Below, in pieces: positions 12,462 through 26,000 of a stretch of 64,000 nucleotides of DNA. Position numbers and translations under genes: made by a program. Within the stretch, counting starts at the first letter, position 1. Each line of letters begins with the position of its first letter. Origin of the DNA: Myoxocephalus aenaeus (taxonomy: Eukaryota > Chordata > Actinopteri > Perciformes > Cottidae); NCBI GenBank assembly GCA_038501785.1, contig JBAMJR010000151.1, positions 5,132,501 to 5,196,500 of the forward strand, given 5' to 3'. A model generated the notes under the pieces. The model did no database searches and was not told the DNA's origin. It saw nothing but the letters and a program-made list of their open reading frames with translations.

Positions 12462-15400
12462 AAGATAATAGCAGTCAGTCACATTATGTGTGACCTAGTA
12501 CATCAAACAAACTGTGTCCTAGAGACACACACATTATAGATCATAAAAAAGAGCATTTGCACAAACAGCAATTTATATATGGGCCACTGTTTGTGTCTGT
12601 TCTCTGGGAAATCACCAAGTCTGCTTTGATAGATACCCCACTGACTTGTATCATCTCTACACCTCCAGGTCTGTCTAAGTTCCATCAGGAGCCATCACCT
12701 CAGACAGTGCCTGCTGGGGGAGTGGCTCGCTTCGAGTGCCAGATTGAGGGAGTACCCACCCCTGTTATTACCTGGGAAAGGGACACGGTGGCTGTCCCTG
12801 AGGAGACAAGGTAAACCGTTGATGTGTTGTTGTTGATCTTAATGTTCTTATGATTCTATTTGCTCTTCTGTCTATTCTTTTTTTACATTTACAATGAATA
12901 AACGATGTGGTTACGTTGATCAGCTTGCGATTTCAACCCAGTTATTTGGAGTGCATATTGTTATTTATTCTTTCTGATACTTTTTTCTTTTTCATTTCCT
13001 CATTAATATCCTTGTATTGTCCATTACATAATAACATAACATAATTGAAATGATTGACATGATAAGTCATATGGGAAATTACCTTCTAGTTTAATTACTT
13101 TTTTTTTTTAAACACACAGTTTTTGTGAAATACACAATATGTGGGAAACACACACAGGCTAAGTGAATTCACATGCTACGTTCCACAAATTATCATAAAA
13201 TGGAAGCAAATGCCATACTGAAACAACCTTGTTTATCAGGCTTAGTTAGCTCTGTGGTATTATATTTGTTCCATGCAAACATTCTGATCCATACAAATAT
13301 GTTTTTTCACCACAATACTTGGCCTAGGATTTCCTACTGTAGGTACAAAAGTGTAGTCTTCATATATAATTTCCTTTTATCCTTCAACGCTACACAGGGA
13401 TTAGTGGAAGGAGGAACTTGTCACTAACTCATAATGTTCCATGATATAGATTATTTTAGATTTACCTGTTGAGGTACAGCAAGGGTTGCATTGAGGAGTT
13501 ACTTGTTGATTACATTTATTTTTTTCAGTTTCCTTATACATCCCCCTCATGCGGTTTGTACCCAGCTGTGAATTGAGTGTGAGTAGACTGAGGGTTGGTT
13601 GTTGATTATCAATTATGCAACGCCTGTTATGCTTTTTTTCTTTTTTCCTTCTCTTGCTTGGTCTATGCTTCAACGCCTTTTTGCGGAGTATCAAAATAAG
13701 TTAACAACATGCTAACAGACGTCTGATTGTGGTTATATAAATGTGATTAATGGTGCTGTTTAGGGATGCAACGATTCATTGGTGTTTTGTTGACTTCCAT
13801 CAGCCTTTCAGCAAATAGGATGACATTCTCCATCCACACCCTACTAGTCCACCAGTGAAGTGATAGCAGATGGCCTCGTTCTCTTGGTCAGATAATACAA
13901 ATTGCTAAAGGGTTGTGAAATATACTTTGGGTGATGGTTAATATACGGTTATATATTATGTATGGGCAACCCAATAAAGTCTATGTCAGTCGCTTTTGCA
14001 TTTGTATAACTTATGTTTCACAAAACAAATATTTCTGTTGGTCTTTGTTAGGTGTTAGATTTGGAAATTGTTGGCTTTCATTTAAGCTCAGTGTAAGTAA
14101 AATTTCAATGAACTTGAATATTAGCTATCGAGACTAAAAACGGTTTTGTACAATGCTGGGAACATGTTTATTTCTTCTGTAAAGTTGAGGATTTTAACAT
14201 CTCTCGTCTGTGGGGTTAATGGGGATTGACTCACTTTTGCCAGCCTCTAGTGGCCAGTCGAGGAACTCTAGTTTTTGGTACTTTGGCTTCATTTCTCAGC
14301 CTCCTATCGACGGCTGAGCCGGTGGCTTGCAGCTAACACTGCAAACAACGTCAACAGTGCTCACCAGTGGGGTCGCTCACATGCACTAACATGCACACAC
14401 GACCGACACCTGCTTTGAAAACAAAGCACAGAGAACCTGGGATTACAACACACTCGGAGAGAGATTGACTTCATTCTCTGACATAGAAAACCTTTGAATG
14501 CTTGAAAAAAAGGCTACTGCTGGCACAATTACATCATCCAGACGATTTAAAAGTAAATAATCAGGAATTAGGCAACTATCAGAACAAATATTGTAGAATC
14601 ACCTTGAGGTTATAACAAACTGTTCAACATGATCCTGCTGTGCTCTTACAGATGGAAAATACGTGTTACATATATCTGCTCCGACATCCTTGACAGATCC
14701 CTCTCTGTCAGCTCGCTTTCACAAATAGTCTCATTTACGGGGCCACTTAACGATATTGACATTTCAGTGTGACTCTACTGGCTCCGGCGCCTTGAAATTT
14801 GTTTCCAGCTTTATTGCACAGGACTATGTGCTAATGGCTGCTGAAGCCCTGCATGACCCGCAAACAGCTCGACGCTTATGAGGTCTTATTGGTGGGATGT
14901 GGTTCTCTGACCTCCGGCGCTGTTAATAGCCTCTCACAAAGATGAGCCAAGGGATGGCTGCTACACCACCGTCTTTTTCTCTCTCTTGCTCTAATGTGCC
15001 TTTTTCTCTCTCTTGGGCTCACTGCCATCTTTTGCTCTTTTTCTTCACTATCATCCCCTTTACATCCATTTCTATCCCCATTTTTGTCTTCGTCCATGGC
15101 TCCCTATCTTTCTCTCATTATCTCGTTTTTTCTTATTGCAGATTTTACCCATCCACTGCCACTTTATTCTCCCTTGGCCTTTTTATCACCCCCGCTCCAC
15201 TCCCTTCCCCTTCCTCTTTTCTAAACAGCTACCACTGGTCACATTTTGGTGGGATTAATAGGCTGTGATAAAGACGATAAGAGGTTGCACGATGGCCCTG
15301 AGGGCCTTAAGTATTGTGTCCAGAACATGACCTCCATAAGAGAGAGAGGGAAACGTAGACATGTAGGATTGAGTTGAGTTAGTGAATATCAACAGCACAA

Positions 15401-18400
15401 TTTTAGTTTGTACCCAAAAAGATAATATGCACAGTATTCTGTGCTATTATAAATCTTGAGTGGTTGTCTTTGTATAAAACACTACTTTCATCTTTCTAGT
15501 CCTGGAATTAAATCACGTTTTGAGTTGCCTGACTTGTAATTGCAACCTTTCATTAGAGTGGTTGCACACAATAGTCTCTCTCCTAAATAAAGATGGATGG
15601 AGTCCTGTGAGGACTCGTTGGGATGCCTGCAGAGTAGATTAGCTGTATTTTTCATGCCAGGTCACTGAGCCGTTTATTCAGTTTTTTTTCTCTCTCCGTC
15701 ATTTGCCTCCTGACTCTTTCTCCCTCTGCCTCCTCTCCTCTGTCTCTGTGTAAAACAGGTTCATTTCCCTTCTCAACGGGGTGCTCCAGATTCTGGAGGT
15801 GACCAAGGAGGATGAGGGTGCTTACCGCTGTGTCGCGTCCAACTCTGCCAGGAGAGACATCTCTCATGAAGCCAGGCTCACTGTCAACACAGGTAAGGGC
15901 CGTTGCTTTGCTTTAGAGTGTTTGAAAAGGCAGCTAGGCCCCATGGGTGCTGCCAGCCGTCCTCACAAATCCAATGTGAGTTTGAGGACTAGATGCTCAC
16001 AAAATGGCACTCTCTCCCCATGTATTGTGGGTAAATCAGTGTTTGTATATTGTGTTTTGTGTTTTAAACTATAATGCATAATCTCTATTTATATCTTAAT
16101 TTTTTTCCGGATTGAATGAGCAAAACTGTTTTGCATAACATGTAACTAAAGGCAGGAAAAAAAGGGCAGCCATGTGAAGAAGAAACCATTTCAACTTCCA
16201 CCACTTGAGTTACAGTGCAGAACATACTTGTTCACATACTTGTGATAATAACAGGTTGCTATAATACTTAAAGATCCCCTCCAGACATGTTTTTAAGATA
16301 ACTTACATACTCTTACATATTGTTTTTAAGCAACTTACATTTTGAAGCATTGTTGTCTTCCAAACTTGTTGTGTTGTCACAAAATCATTATTGCACACAT
16401 TTAAGGTGAGCGTGGAGAAACTTTCCCTCCTCAGCCGATAAATGTGATTACAGCATTATATTGTCAAACTCGGTTCATACATCATTCTGCAGAGTTAAGG
16501 TCAAACATTCAAGTGAAGCAAAACACACCGTTTGAGTGGATGATGCTCTATCATGGATTGCATTACAATAGGAAAAAATGGCTCTGAATACATTTGTGGG
16601 TGTCTTGTTTCCTCTGAGTATTCTAGAATTGTAACTAGGAATAGGTGATGCTGCTCGAAGAGATGCTTTCATTGAATGGGGAATTATGTTACTTGCTCTA
16701 TCTATTCCCTTCAAAAATAACAAGAAAGAGGGGGATATAATGGGTGTAATGTGATGAAAATATTGCATACATAGACCACATAGAGTTACTTGATCTATAC
16801 TATGCACAATAATTCCTATGTGTCTGGACTGTTGGTATATGCACAAATGGCAATAAAAACCTTGAACCTTGAACCTATGATGTGGCTGACGGACCTGGGA
16901 AAGTGTGAATAATATAGTTGAATATTTAATTGTTTCCATTAGAAAACCCACCCTGGCAACAGTTTTCCTGAAGCTGGACAGCAGATAAAAATATTTTTTG
17001 ACAGAAGGTGAACTACAGCTCAGAGTTATACAGTACATTGTTCAACTCAATTCATTGAATACAATTAGGAAAAGGACAGAGCCAAATTGTTTGTCTGTAG
17101 AGATGAGACTCAGTTCATCCGGAGGCCACTCTCCTAATTGTTCCCATTAGAACAAAACAAAGTGAAGCAGTTCAGTTACGTAACTACACTTCTTAACTTT
17201 ACTATTTGTGGTTGAACAAAAATGCCTTTCTAATGCAACTCACACTTCAGCAACCTTTGCCATTGTCCTTTATGCAATGTTATTGCGGTACATTTCCCTC
17301 TCATTTCCTATTAAAAGCATTTCTATTATGCAAAGCACTTTGAGCTGTTGATGTTTTGTATTAAATGCAAGTGCTGTGCATTTACCGCTCATGTCCTTCA
17401 GACTTCAATACATACAAATTCAAGAAAATAGTGTTGACAGACAGTAGGCTTACACTTTCAAATGAGCCTGTTGATACTGTTTGTTCGTCTCTTCATCCAC
17501 AGGCCTCATTCTCCCTGTTTGGCAGAAGAATGAAAAAAGCTTCAATGTTTCAGTTCAGTAAATAAATATGATCATGACACATATCAAGTTATGCAATTCT
17601 GAACAAAAATTATTTCAATTGTGAGTAAGTGCCGTCGGGAAACCATTTAAGTATTTATGTAGGATTCACTTAATTGTCTGACTACATAGCCTCAAATGAT
17701 TACACATTTTGATACCACAGAGAAAAATTAATAAAATCCTCAAAATGTCATGTAGGTCAATTCACAATAATACGGCAGCAACCAAATGTGTAACAATGCC
17801 CCAATCAATTTAATTTAAGGATGTCAATTCAGTTAAATGAGTTATGCTATTTACAAAAAAAAGACAGATCTTTCAGTCTAGAAGCATTTGACACATTTGA
17901 TATAAACACCCTTCTCTCTTTAATCATAATCCCTAAGGAGTTGCATCAGTGGATTACGTGCTTTGAATAGGATTGTGAGGTGTGATTTCACCATTAGTCA
18001 GCCCACATTAAAGCCATGTTTTATTATCTGCCTCTGTAGCGAGAGATCAGTCAACTGTAATTGGCTGCTATGTGGGAACCATTGTGTCTATTTGAGTCAC
18101 AGCCTTTGTGTCCTTTAAAAGAAAGAAGAAAAAAAGAAAGAAAGCGGGAGGGAGACAGACGAGGCCAAAGGAAGTGAGTCAGAAATGGGTTTTGGACCTG
18201 AAAGGTTGTTTACACCATATTTACAGCCACCTACCAGTCACTTAGTTTTGTCATGATTCTATTGTTGTTTGAGTCCCAATATTATAAACGAGGGAAAGTA
18301 TCCTTTTTTTATTTCATTTTTGGTCCTCTGCTCTTCGGGTAGTCAAGGAGCATTTTGGAAATGGGTTTGCCGGATGTTATGTTCCCCGATTAGTGCAGGG

Positions 18401-21400
18401 GATGAGTTGTTAGCCAATCAGCAGAACTAACGCCGTTGGCTGGCTTGCGTAGGAACCGAGGAGTAATAATAACAACAATAGAGAGAGACTGTTTACAGAC
18501 GACTGACACTGCTATTGAGGCTGCGCTAAAACGATTAAAAGTACCGAACAGTACTCTGCTTTGATGAACATAAAAAAGCATTGAACTAAAATACTCAAGT
18601 AAAGTACAAGTACATACTTAGGTACAGCTCATCTGCTTACTTCCACCACTGTGTGAATGTAAAACCTTCAGACCACCTGTTACTGACATAATAAAACTTA
18701 CATATCTGGAGTGGAACATTTTGCTTAAATCCACCGTTGTGTTCAGGGTCTTCAAGTCCTCCAGGTCTATGGTGACCAGATCGATGTATTTCTCTCTGCA
18801 GTGACGCTGTGCTTCAGTCATGTTCTTCAGGTCATAAACAACATGGTAGCGACGTTCAGCAGCTGATGAGATGGCACACAGCCCTGGATTGACAAACAGC
18901 ATATTTTCTTGCAATTTTTATTGATTGTCTAGATATGCATAAAAAAAAATAATCACCAAGTGACAGTGAAGACCAGGTCAAAAAATGTATATGCAGTGTG
19001 TATACACACACACATATATATATATATACTTAAATAAAATATAAAACAAGATAAATAAACTACGACCCTGCTCACCACTGGCAGTGGTGAGCAGGGTCGT
19101 CCTCCAATCAGAGTATCAGAGGATCGCCGGTTCGATCCCCGGCTCCGCTAGCCCGTGTTGATGTGTCCTTGAGCAAGACACTTAACCCTAAATTGCTCCC
19201 GTAGCTGCGCCTACAGTGTATGAATGTTAGATAGTCCTGATGTGGCACCTTGCATGGTAGCTCCTCTCATCAGTGGGTGAATGATTCCTATGTAAAGCGT
19301 CTTTGAGTATTCAGAAAAACACTATATAAAATCAAAGTAAAATTATTTATTTTTTAAATAAAATAAAAACAAGTAAATAAATATATACATACGCACACAT
19401 ACATACATATACATATAGTGTTAATTACCCCCCTCCTACTATTGACAATAACCACCCCCCTCATACATCTCCAAATATTATACAAGGGAATGTATTATAT
19501 TATGATACAATTTCATAAATTGTTGGATTTTGCTTAAAACCGTAGACAAACAGCATATTGAATTGAGTAAGAGGAATGTCACATGGACAAATTATTAAAC
19601 AATATTAATATAATGTTGAAGATGGTAAAAGAATAGATATTAAAGTCTTGCCTGACACAACGACGATGCTCATAATAAGTTTGTCCATCCTCGTCTCTTC
19701 TCTGGTCCTCTCTGTCAGGCGACTGTTGATGTGCAGCTCATGCAAAGTTCTGCAACAATCATTTGCTTATCAAACTTAAATATCATACATATCTAATAAT
19801 ACCTGACCTGACCTTTCATATTTGGTTTGATGATTCAAACACAATGACGTTTATTCACTGACCAGAGCCAAGAAACAAACATTGATGAATGATTATTACT
19901 CAGCTCCACAGTCTTTTAAGACACTCACGGTCACATTTGTAGCTGAGTCTTTCCTCTCTGTTGATTGTAATATTGTGGTGATTTTACCATGTTTTTGCCT
20001 TGGAAGCCAGGGTTTAACAGATGGTTGTGTAGAAAATCCACCCCCAGTCTTAAGATCACACCGAATAAGCCCGCAGGAGTACAGTCAGTGTGCTTGCTGC
20101 ACAAGACTCTCTAGAGCCTTGCTGCGCATCGCCACACCGAATTACCACGACATCTCTGAATCGGTCACTCAATGGCCGCTCTTTTGTGCTTGGGCTGCTG
20201 AACAATAGTTTTTCAATTTGATATGACTCCCTTGATTAACAAATACATTTTACATATGCAACATGTCTTGCTCCGCTCCACTCTGAAGACACTGGCACAA
20301 AGTATGTTGTCATGGCAACACGTCACCTGTCGACTTAAAATTACATGCAATTTGGACATGCGACATGTTGAATGTTGATACACTTTGACTAAATTAGCAA
20401 AAGTGCGCTCTGTGTAGCAGCGGGGGTGAAGCTTCATGGCTCTGCTGACTTGAGTATTTCGTCAGCAGCGGGCCTTTACAAGCAGCCGCTCGTTGCCTGG
20501 AGTTCGCGTTTGCTGCTGGATAGACTAAACTCTTCTTCACCTCCCTGCAGCACGTCTGGGCCCAAGAGCCAAGCAATCAGGAGGCAACGAATGGCCACGA
20601 GTTAACGAATGGCCACACCCTGTAACGGTACATTTTACCCTACCCGCTGTTGAGTCTTTTTAAGATGAAATGATGAACATTGTAATACTAGAACTTGTCT
20701 ATGAAATCATTTTATCCCTGCGCAGAGAAGAGGCACCGTTACACAGAGTCACTACGAGTCTGGTCAAGGATGCACTCAAGTAACATCTCACATAGGCATT
20801 GATACACAGAGATCAAAGGTAGGGGTTAACAAAGGAGCATGTTGTTTCAGGTGGATGCTAGAACAAAGGACTAGACCACCTGTGGTTTAAAGGGTCTTCG
20901 TCCTATCCTTAGTTTATGACCTGTCCACAGAAGTGATTGATTACTTGATAACAGTTACGGGAATGGTATACCATTTGCATTTGAGAGAAGATGATTTGCA
21001 TCAAAGGTTTGTAAGCCACCTTACAAGATACATAGACAAAATACAACTAAGGATAGAAACGTCCCATTACAGCCCCCAGAAAGCAATACTAGGAACCGAG
21101 AAATAGGGCTGTTCCGAAGGGTAACGTGGATATACTTACGTTACAACCAAAGTTCTCTTCACTTCCCTGCAGCACGATGCACGATGCACTGAAGGGGCCC
21201 AACGCACAAGGCACAAACGGGCGCAGCAGTAGTAAACTTAAAATGCTAAGTCAAATACTAAACTCACAGACACCCTTCCTCCAAGAGGGAGTATGTTTGC
21301 CTACCCTGGCACACATGCAGAACATGCAGGCCGTACTGGCATCTCTCCAGCTCCTACGTTTCATTCATAGCTTGGCACCGTAGCGTGAGCCACTGTAGAC

Positions 21401-23841
21401 GGCACGTGAGTTCCGAGTATGTACGGAGGCGTTTATACTAGTCACTGTGCACTGCATTCATCTCCGAAACGTCACAAGGTGTGCAACAAAATGTACTGTG
21501 AAGAATCAAAAAGACAACGAGTGAAGCCCATAGACTGTCTATGTAACTGGCGAAAGCCATAAACTAACCTCCACAATGCCGGGGAGGGATTGTAGTAAAC
21601 TCCTATCTCATATTTATGGACTACTTTATTGCCTTTGTATAAGCCCTGTATAAAAAGAAGTCAAGGATTACATGCATTATAAGGAAACAAAGGTTGAATA
21701 CCCGGTAAACTATTTGATTTGGCTGGCAAAATATTTATTTAATACTTAAATTAAGATTTTTAAGACAACCTGTTTCTATAGCATCCCTAGAAATGTACAT
21801 AGTGTTTTTATCAGTGAACTACTTGTCACGTCAAGTTACAACAATTGAGGTGCACGACCTCATGCCGTGATCACATCACGCCTAGCGCCGGCTTCCCTAC
21901 GGCGAGAATAAACTAAGCTCAAAGCAGGGGATGGTGCCACCTGGAGAGAGAGCAGGTAGAAAACACAACACACGACAGCACGGCAATCTGAACTGTTTAT
22001 CTTACTGTTTTTTTCACACCTCTGATGACAAGGAGGCTGCTGTTTCAAGGCTTTTTTCCCTTGGTGCTTTTCTTGCTCTTGTGGAACCCAAGAAATAAAC
22101 TACTTCAGGCTCTATTGCAAGCCATTACAAGTGACATATGTCAGATCTAATGCCATCTCTTCACTCGCTTGCACTTCACAATCCTATGAATAAAATACCT
22201 CAAGACCCATTGCCAAGCCTTGATGGCTTGATGTTGAGGTACTCAAGTCCATGTACTTAACAAGGATTTCTGTATGTAATCTTAAGGTTTCATTTATAAT
22301 GTGTCTACAAAATGCCAAACCTTTCTCTGGAGGTCAATAGCATGGTGTGCTGCTAAGACTGTCTGGTCTAAGGAGAATGAATGGAAGTGAGGCTCTCTAA
22401 CGCCAGCTGTACGTTGGGGACTAATACAAAACAAATTGTTTGTGGTGCCTTCAACCCATAAACAATATGTCTTGAATAACATCTTTAGTTGCTAAAGAGC
22501 AGAGATGTGCCTCAATTCCATCATTGAGGCCATTCTATCAACTGACTAAGAAAGAGTATTTCTTTTGCGTTCCATTTTTCTCCTCCCCTCTCGTTCTCGC
22601 ATCACAAACACCTCTGTGCGTTATCATGTGTCTCTTGCCACTTCGAACCATCACCTACCTCCTTTCTCTATCACACCATGTCCTCTCAGTCAGCCATTTG
22701 GTGCATTTATTCATGGTAATGTGCAGTAAGTCTACAGCCTGCTGTGTCAGATATGCACAGCTACCTGTAAATGAAATGTGTTATAAGGGCTTCAGGCCCT
22801 TTCTCCAGCAAATTATCTCACATCAAAACCTCTCGGATCAAGATTTCCTATTCAGGTCATATTCACCATCCACTAAGAATTGGTTGCAATCAGATACAAA
22901 TTAGCCAGCGATAGACTGTTTTAATGATGAAGTGACTTGCTGTGGTAGTTGTAGTAGAAACTATTATTACCTGCAATTCTCTTTGTAGGTCAGAAAGTCA
23001 CTTGTTGTTTTTTTGTCTTTTTAGCAGCTAAGATTAAGGCGCAAATATTTCTGCGTTTCATCTTGTTTTTTTTAAATATAAAGATGGAAACTATTTCTTG
23101 GAGTATTTCATATTGGCAATTTACAGCAAACACGTGTCACGGTAATTGGTCAAAGATGGGATATTACCAAAGCCATATAATCAGACTGAATTGCCATTTT
23201 GTTTCACATCATTGGTGAGGAATGAAGTATTTGAATTGCTGAGAAAAAAAAGAGGATGTAGGCCGCCGTTCAGAAGTCGGGACCAGGCTGATACCATCTC
23301 TCATACAGCCGATTCAAACGGGCAACTTTCCAGCCTCTATCCCAAAATCAATAAAATATTTCACTGTCCACAATACCAAAGTATACACTTGTTTTTTTCC
23401 TTATAGGCTCTACCGAAGCCCTGAATGGAGTTGCCATTGTTTCACCCCCTCAGAATGCAACAGTCGTGCTCGGCCGTCCCGCTGTGATGGAGTGTATGGC
23501 ACAAGGCCAGCCGAAGCCACTGGTGTCCTGGAGCAGACAAGGTAACGCTCGCAAATGCTCTTTTCTTCTGTTTTTGTGTGTGTGTGTGTGTGTGTGTTTT
23601 ATTTGTTTTACTGCGTCTGTGCACTTATATTCATTATCCGTGTCACACTATCTATCTGTCTCTCACACACAAAGAGCAAATATAAGTCAGGATCAGCTTT
23701 GCTAGCCTCTGGCTGTAAAGTTGTTGTTTTACTGATGAGACCTGTCTCCTCACAACTCGTCCTCTGTTGTTCTATTGTGCATTGAGTCATGCTTTACATA
23801 AGATGATTTGTCACGTTAATTAATTCACTCTGCAGCTTTCT

Positions 23842-23915
<74 letters not shown>

Positions 23916-25958
23916 CTTAGTGGTAATAAAGTAATATGGAACTATTGGAATTCCTTTGGGCTGTAATTTATCAACATCTAGTGCTGCATCTAAAATTCTT
24001 CCCACATTAGCATTTAACATTTCACTCTTCAAGGAATTATACATTGTATCAAAAACTGTAGTACAATATGCAGGTGGTCATGTGCAATGAAAAGGTATAG
24101 CTTGTGCTCACTGTTTTTTGTATGTGTCATAGTACGATAATTCACCTTGTAGGGGATCATTCTATGTAAAGCATCCAACAACTGCACAAAATGGTGGACA
24201 AACTAAATAGTGATCTATATGGTGAATAGTGATGGACCAACACAGACACCTCAGTCAACCCAGACTAAAAAGTCACAGAGCCATCTGTTGGCCAACCTGT
24301 GGGATTACCTCTGCTGCCTCTCTCTTTTGTGCTGTTTCTCAGGCAACTGAAAGCCTGAGAAATTATCTTCACTTTTCTCAGGACCGATTCCTTTCTTCTG
24401 TTTAATTTGACTCTCTCCTGTTGTTCTTTGTTGCTTTCTTCTTTGATCAGATGGAAAGCCCATTTCTACGGATGTGGTCGTCCTCGCAACAAACCTGGTG
24501 ATTAGGGACACAAGGCGTCACCATGCCGGCGTCTATGTCTGCAGGGCCAACAAGCCCAACACCAGAGAATTTATCAATGCTGCTGCTGAGTTACATGTGC
24601 CTGGTACGAGATATGTTTTGTTCTGTACATATTTTTGACAAATTAGACATTTCTGAGTGCTGCTTCATTGAGACTAGTCTCTGTCACCAGCTTACGCTTA
24701 AACAGAAAATGTGTAGCCAAATTTCTACTTTGGCTAAATAAATCAAATAAACTCACAAATATTCTTACTTCTAAGTAGTAAAATACAACCCTCGGAATAC
24801 AAGTTTATCTCCTAAAAAGATTAAGCTTAATTGAAATGTTAAGTCATTATGAAACACACTTTTTTCAAACTTGACAGAATAAAAAAAAAGTTAAACTAAA
24901 CATGTCTTGTTAATCTTACCACTGTTCCAACAATCAGCAGCTCTGGTTGGTCAAAATAAATCCCCAATTCTGAGAGTAAGAGGTGAAAATATGCCGCCAC
25001 TACACGCCATTTTCCTTGCTGTAGCTCTCTCTGCCCTGCTGGTCCTGGTTGTCTTTTCCAGTTTGTCTTTGATCCTGAAGAAGGTCTCCAGCACACTTAT
25101 TTCCCAGTTATGAGGAAAAATGTATTGCATGGTCACACACATTTCTCAGTCTCAGGGTTGTCATCGACAATAGTATGTATGCAACAAAAACTCTCCCCGC
25201 TGACATTCTTGATAGCAGGTCTGAAGGATCCCCACCATCCATATCCTCTCTGCTGCAGCTGCAGCCTTGAGTGGCCTCCCGCTAAAAATCTGTCACTCAA
25301 AACACTGTAAACTGCACACTGTAATTATCCTTATCTGTAACATCCTCTGCACACACATATTTAGGGATGCCATTTTCGTCAGTGGAAACACAACACAAGC
25401 CTAGAGAAGCAAGTTTTTGAATAGCATTGTTCCCGACACAATATCTGTGGGGTGTCCCTTTCATCTTATAGTGCACATAATCAGTGTCCCCTGTAAATCC
25501 CCCTTGATTTGTTTCCTGCTTCCAACAGCCCCTCCAGTGATCCTCCAGCCCCCGGAGACAGTGTCCCTCTCCAGGGGAAACACAGCCAGGTTTGTATGCA
25601 ACAGCTCTGGAGAGCCTCCTCCCGTCTTGCATTGGCTGAAGGATGGTCAGCCCATCAAGTCATTTAGACGAGTGAAGTATCAAAGCCCCGGAGTCCTGCT
25701 CATCAACCAGCTGGCACTGGAGGATGAGGGCTACTACCAGTGCATAGCCGACAACAGGCTGGGCACGGCCTGTGCCACTGCCAAGCTGACGGTCATTGTG
25801 AGGGAAGGTCTGCCGAGCCCTCCTCGCTACCTGTCTGCCACGCCCTCCAGCACAACTGCCCTGCTCATCTGGGAGAAACCTGAGTACAACTCGAACCAAA
25901 TCATCGGCTACTCTGTGCACTGCCAACGCGCCGCAGGTGTGTCTCTATTTGTGTATGT

Positions 25959-26000
<42 letters not shown>

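Larger units (their letters stand above)
7140..12668 (+). other. igdcc4 intron 1 of this window
   Basis: AT-rich intron with no coding exon seen. It holds three long CA/GT tracts and a dispersed repeat near 10776. The rest shows nothing I can name. Confidence 0.85.
15893..23406 (+). other. igdcc4 intron 3 of this window, 7.5 kb
   Basis: The longest intron seen. It holds a LINE/SINE-like tail near 16850, a DNA-repeat end at 18651, the antisense lectin exons, a SINE, and otherwise unrecognised AT-rich DNA. Confidence 0.85.
23542..24450 (+). other. igdcc4 intron 4 of this window
   Basis: No exon. Holds a short GT tract (23575-23597) and a long AC tract (23844-23913). Confidence 0.85.

Noticed and set aside
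16475..17038. 187-codon minus-strand open frame
   Set aside because: No domain or signal recognised, no splice context, and it overlaps a retrotransposon tail on the other strand.
19082..19160. tRNA-like sequence
   Set aside because: It has a B-box but is continuous with a SINE body and lacks a full cloverleaf, so it is not a tRNA gene.
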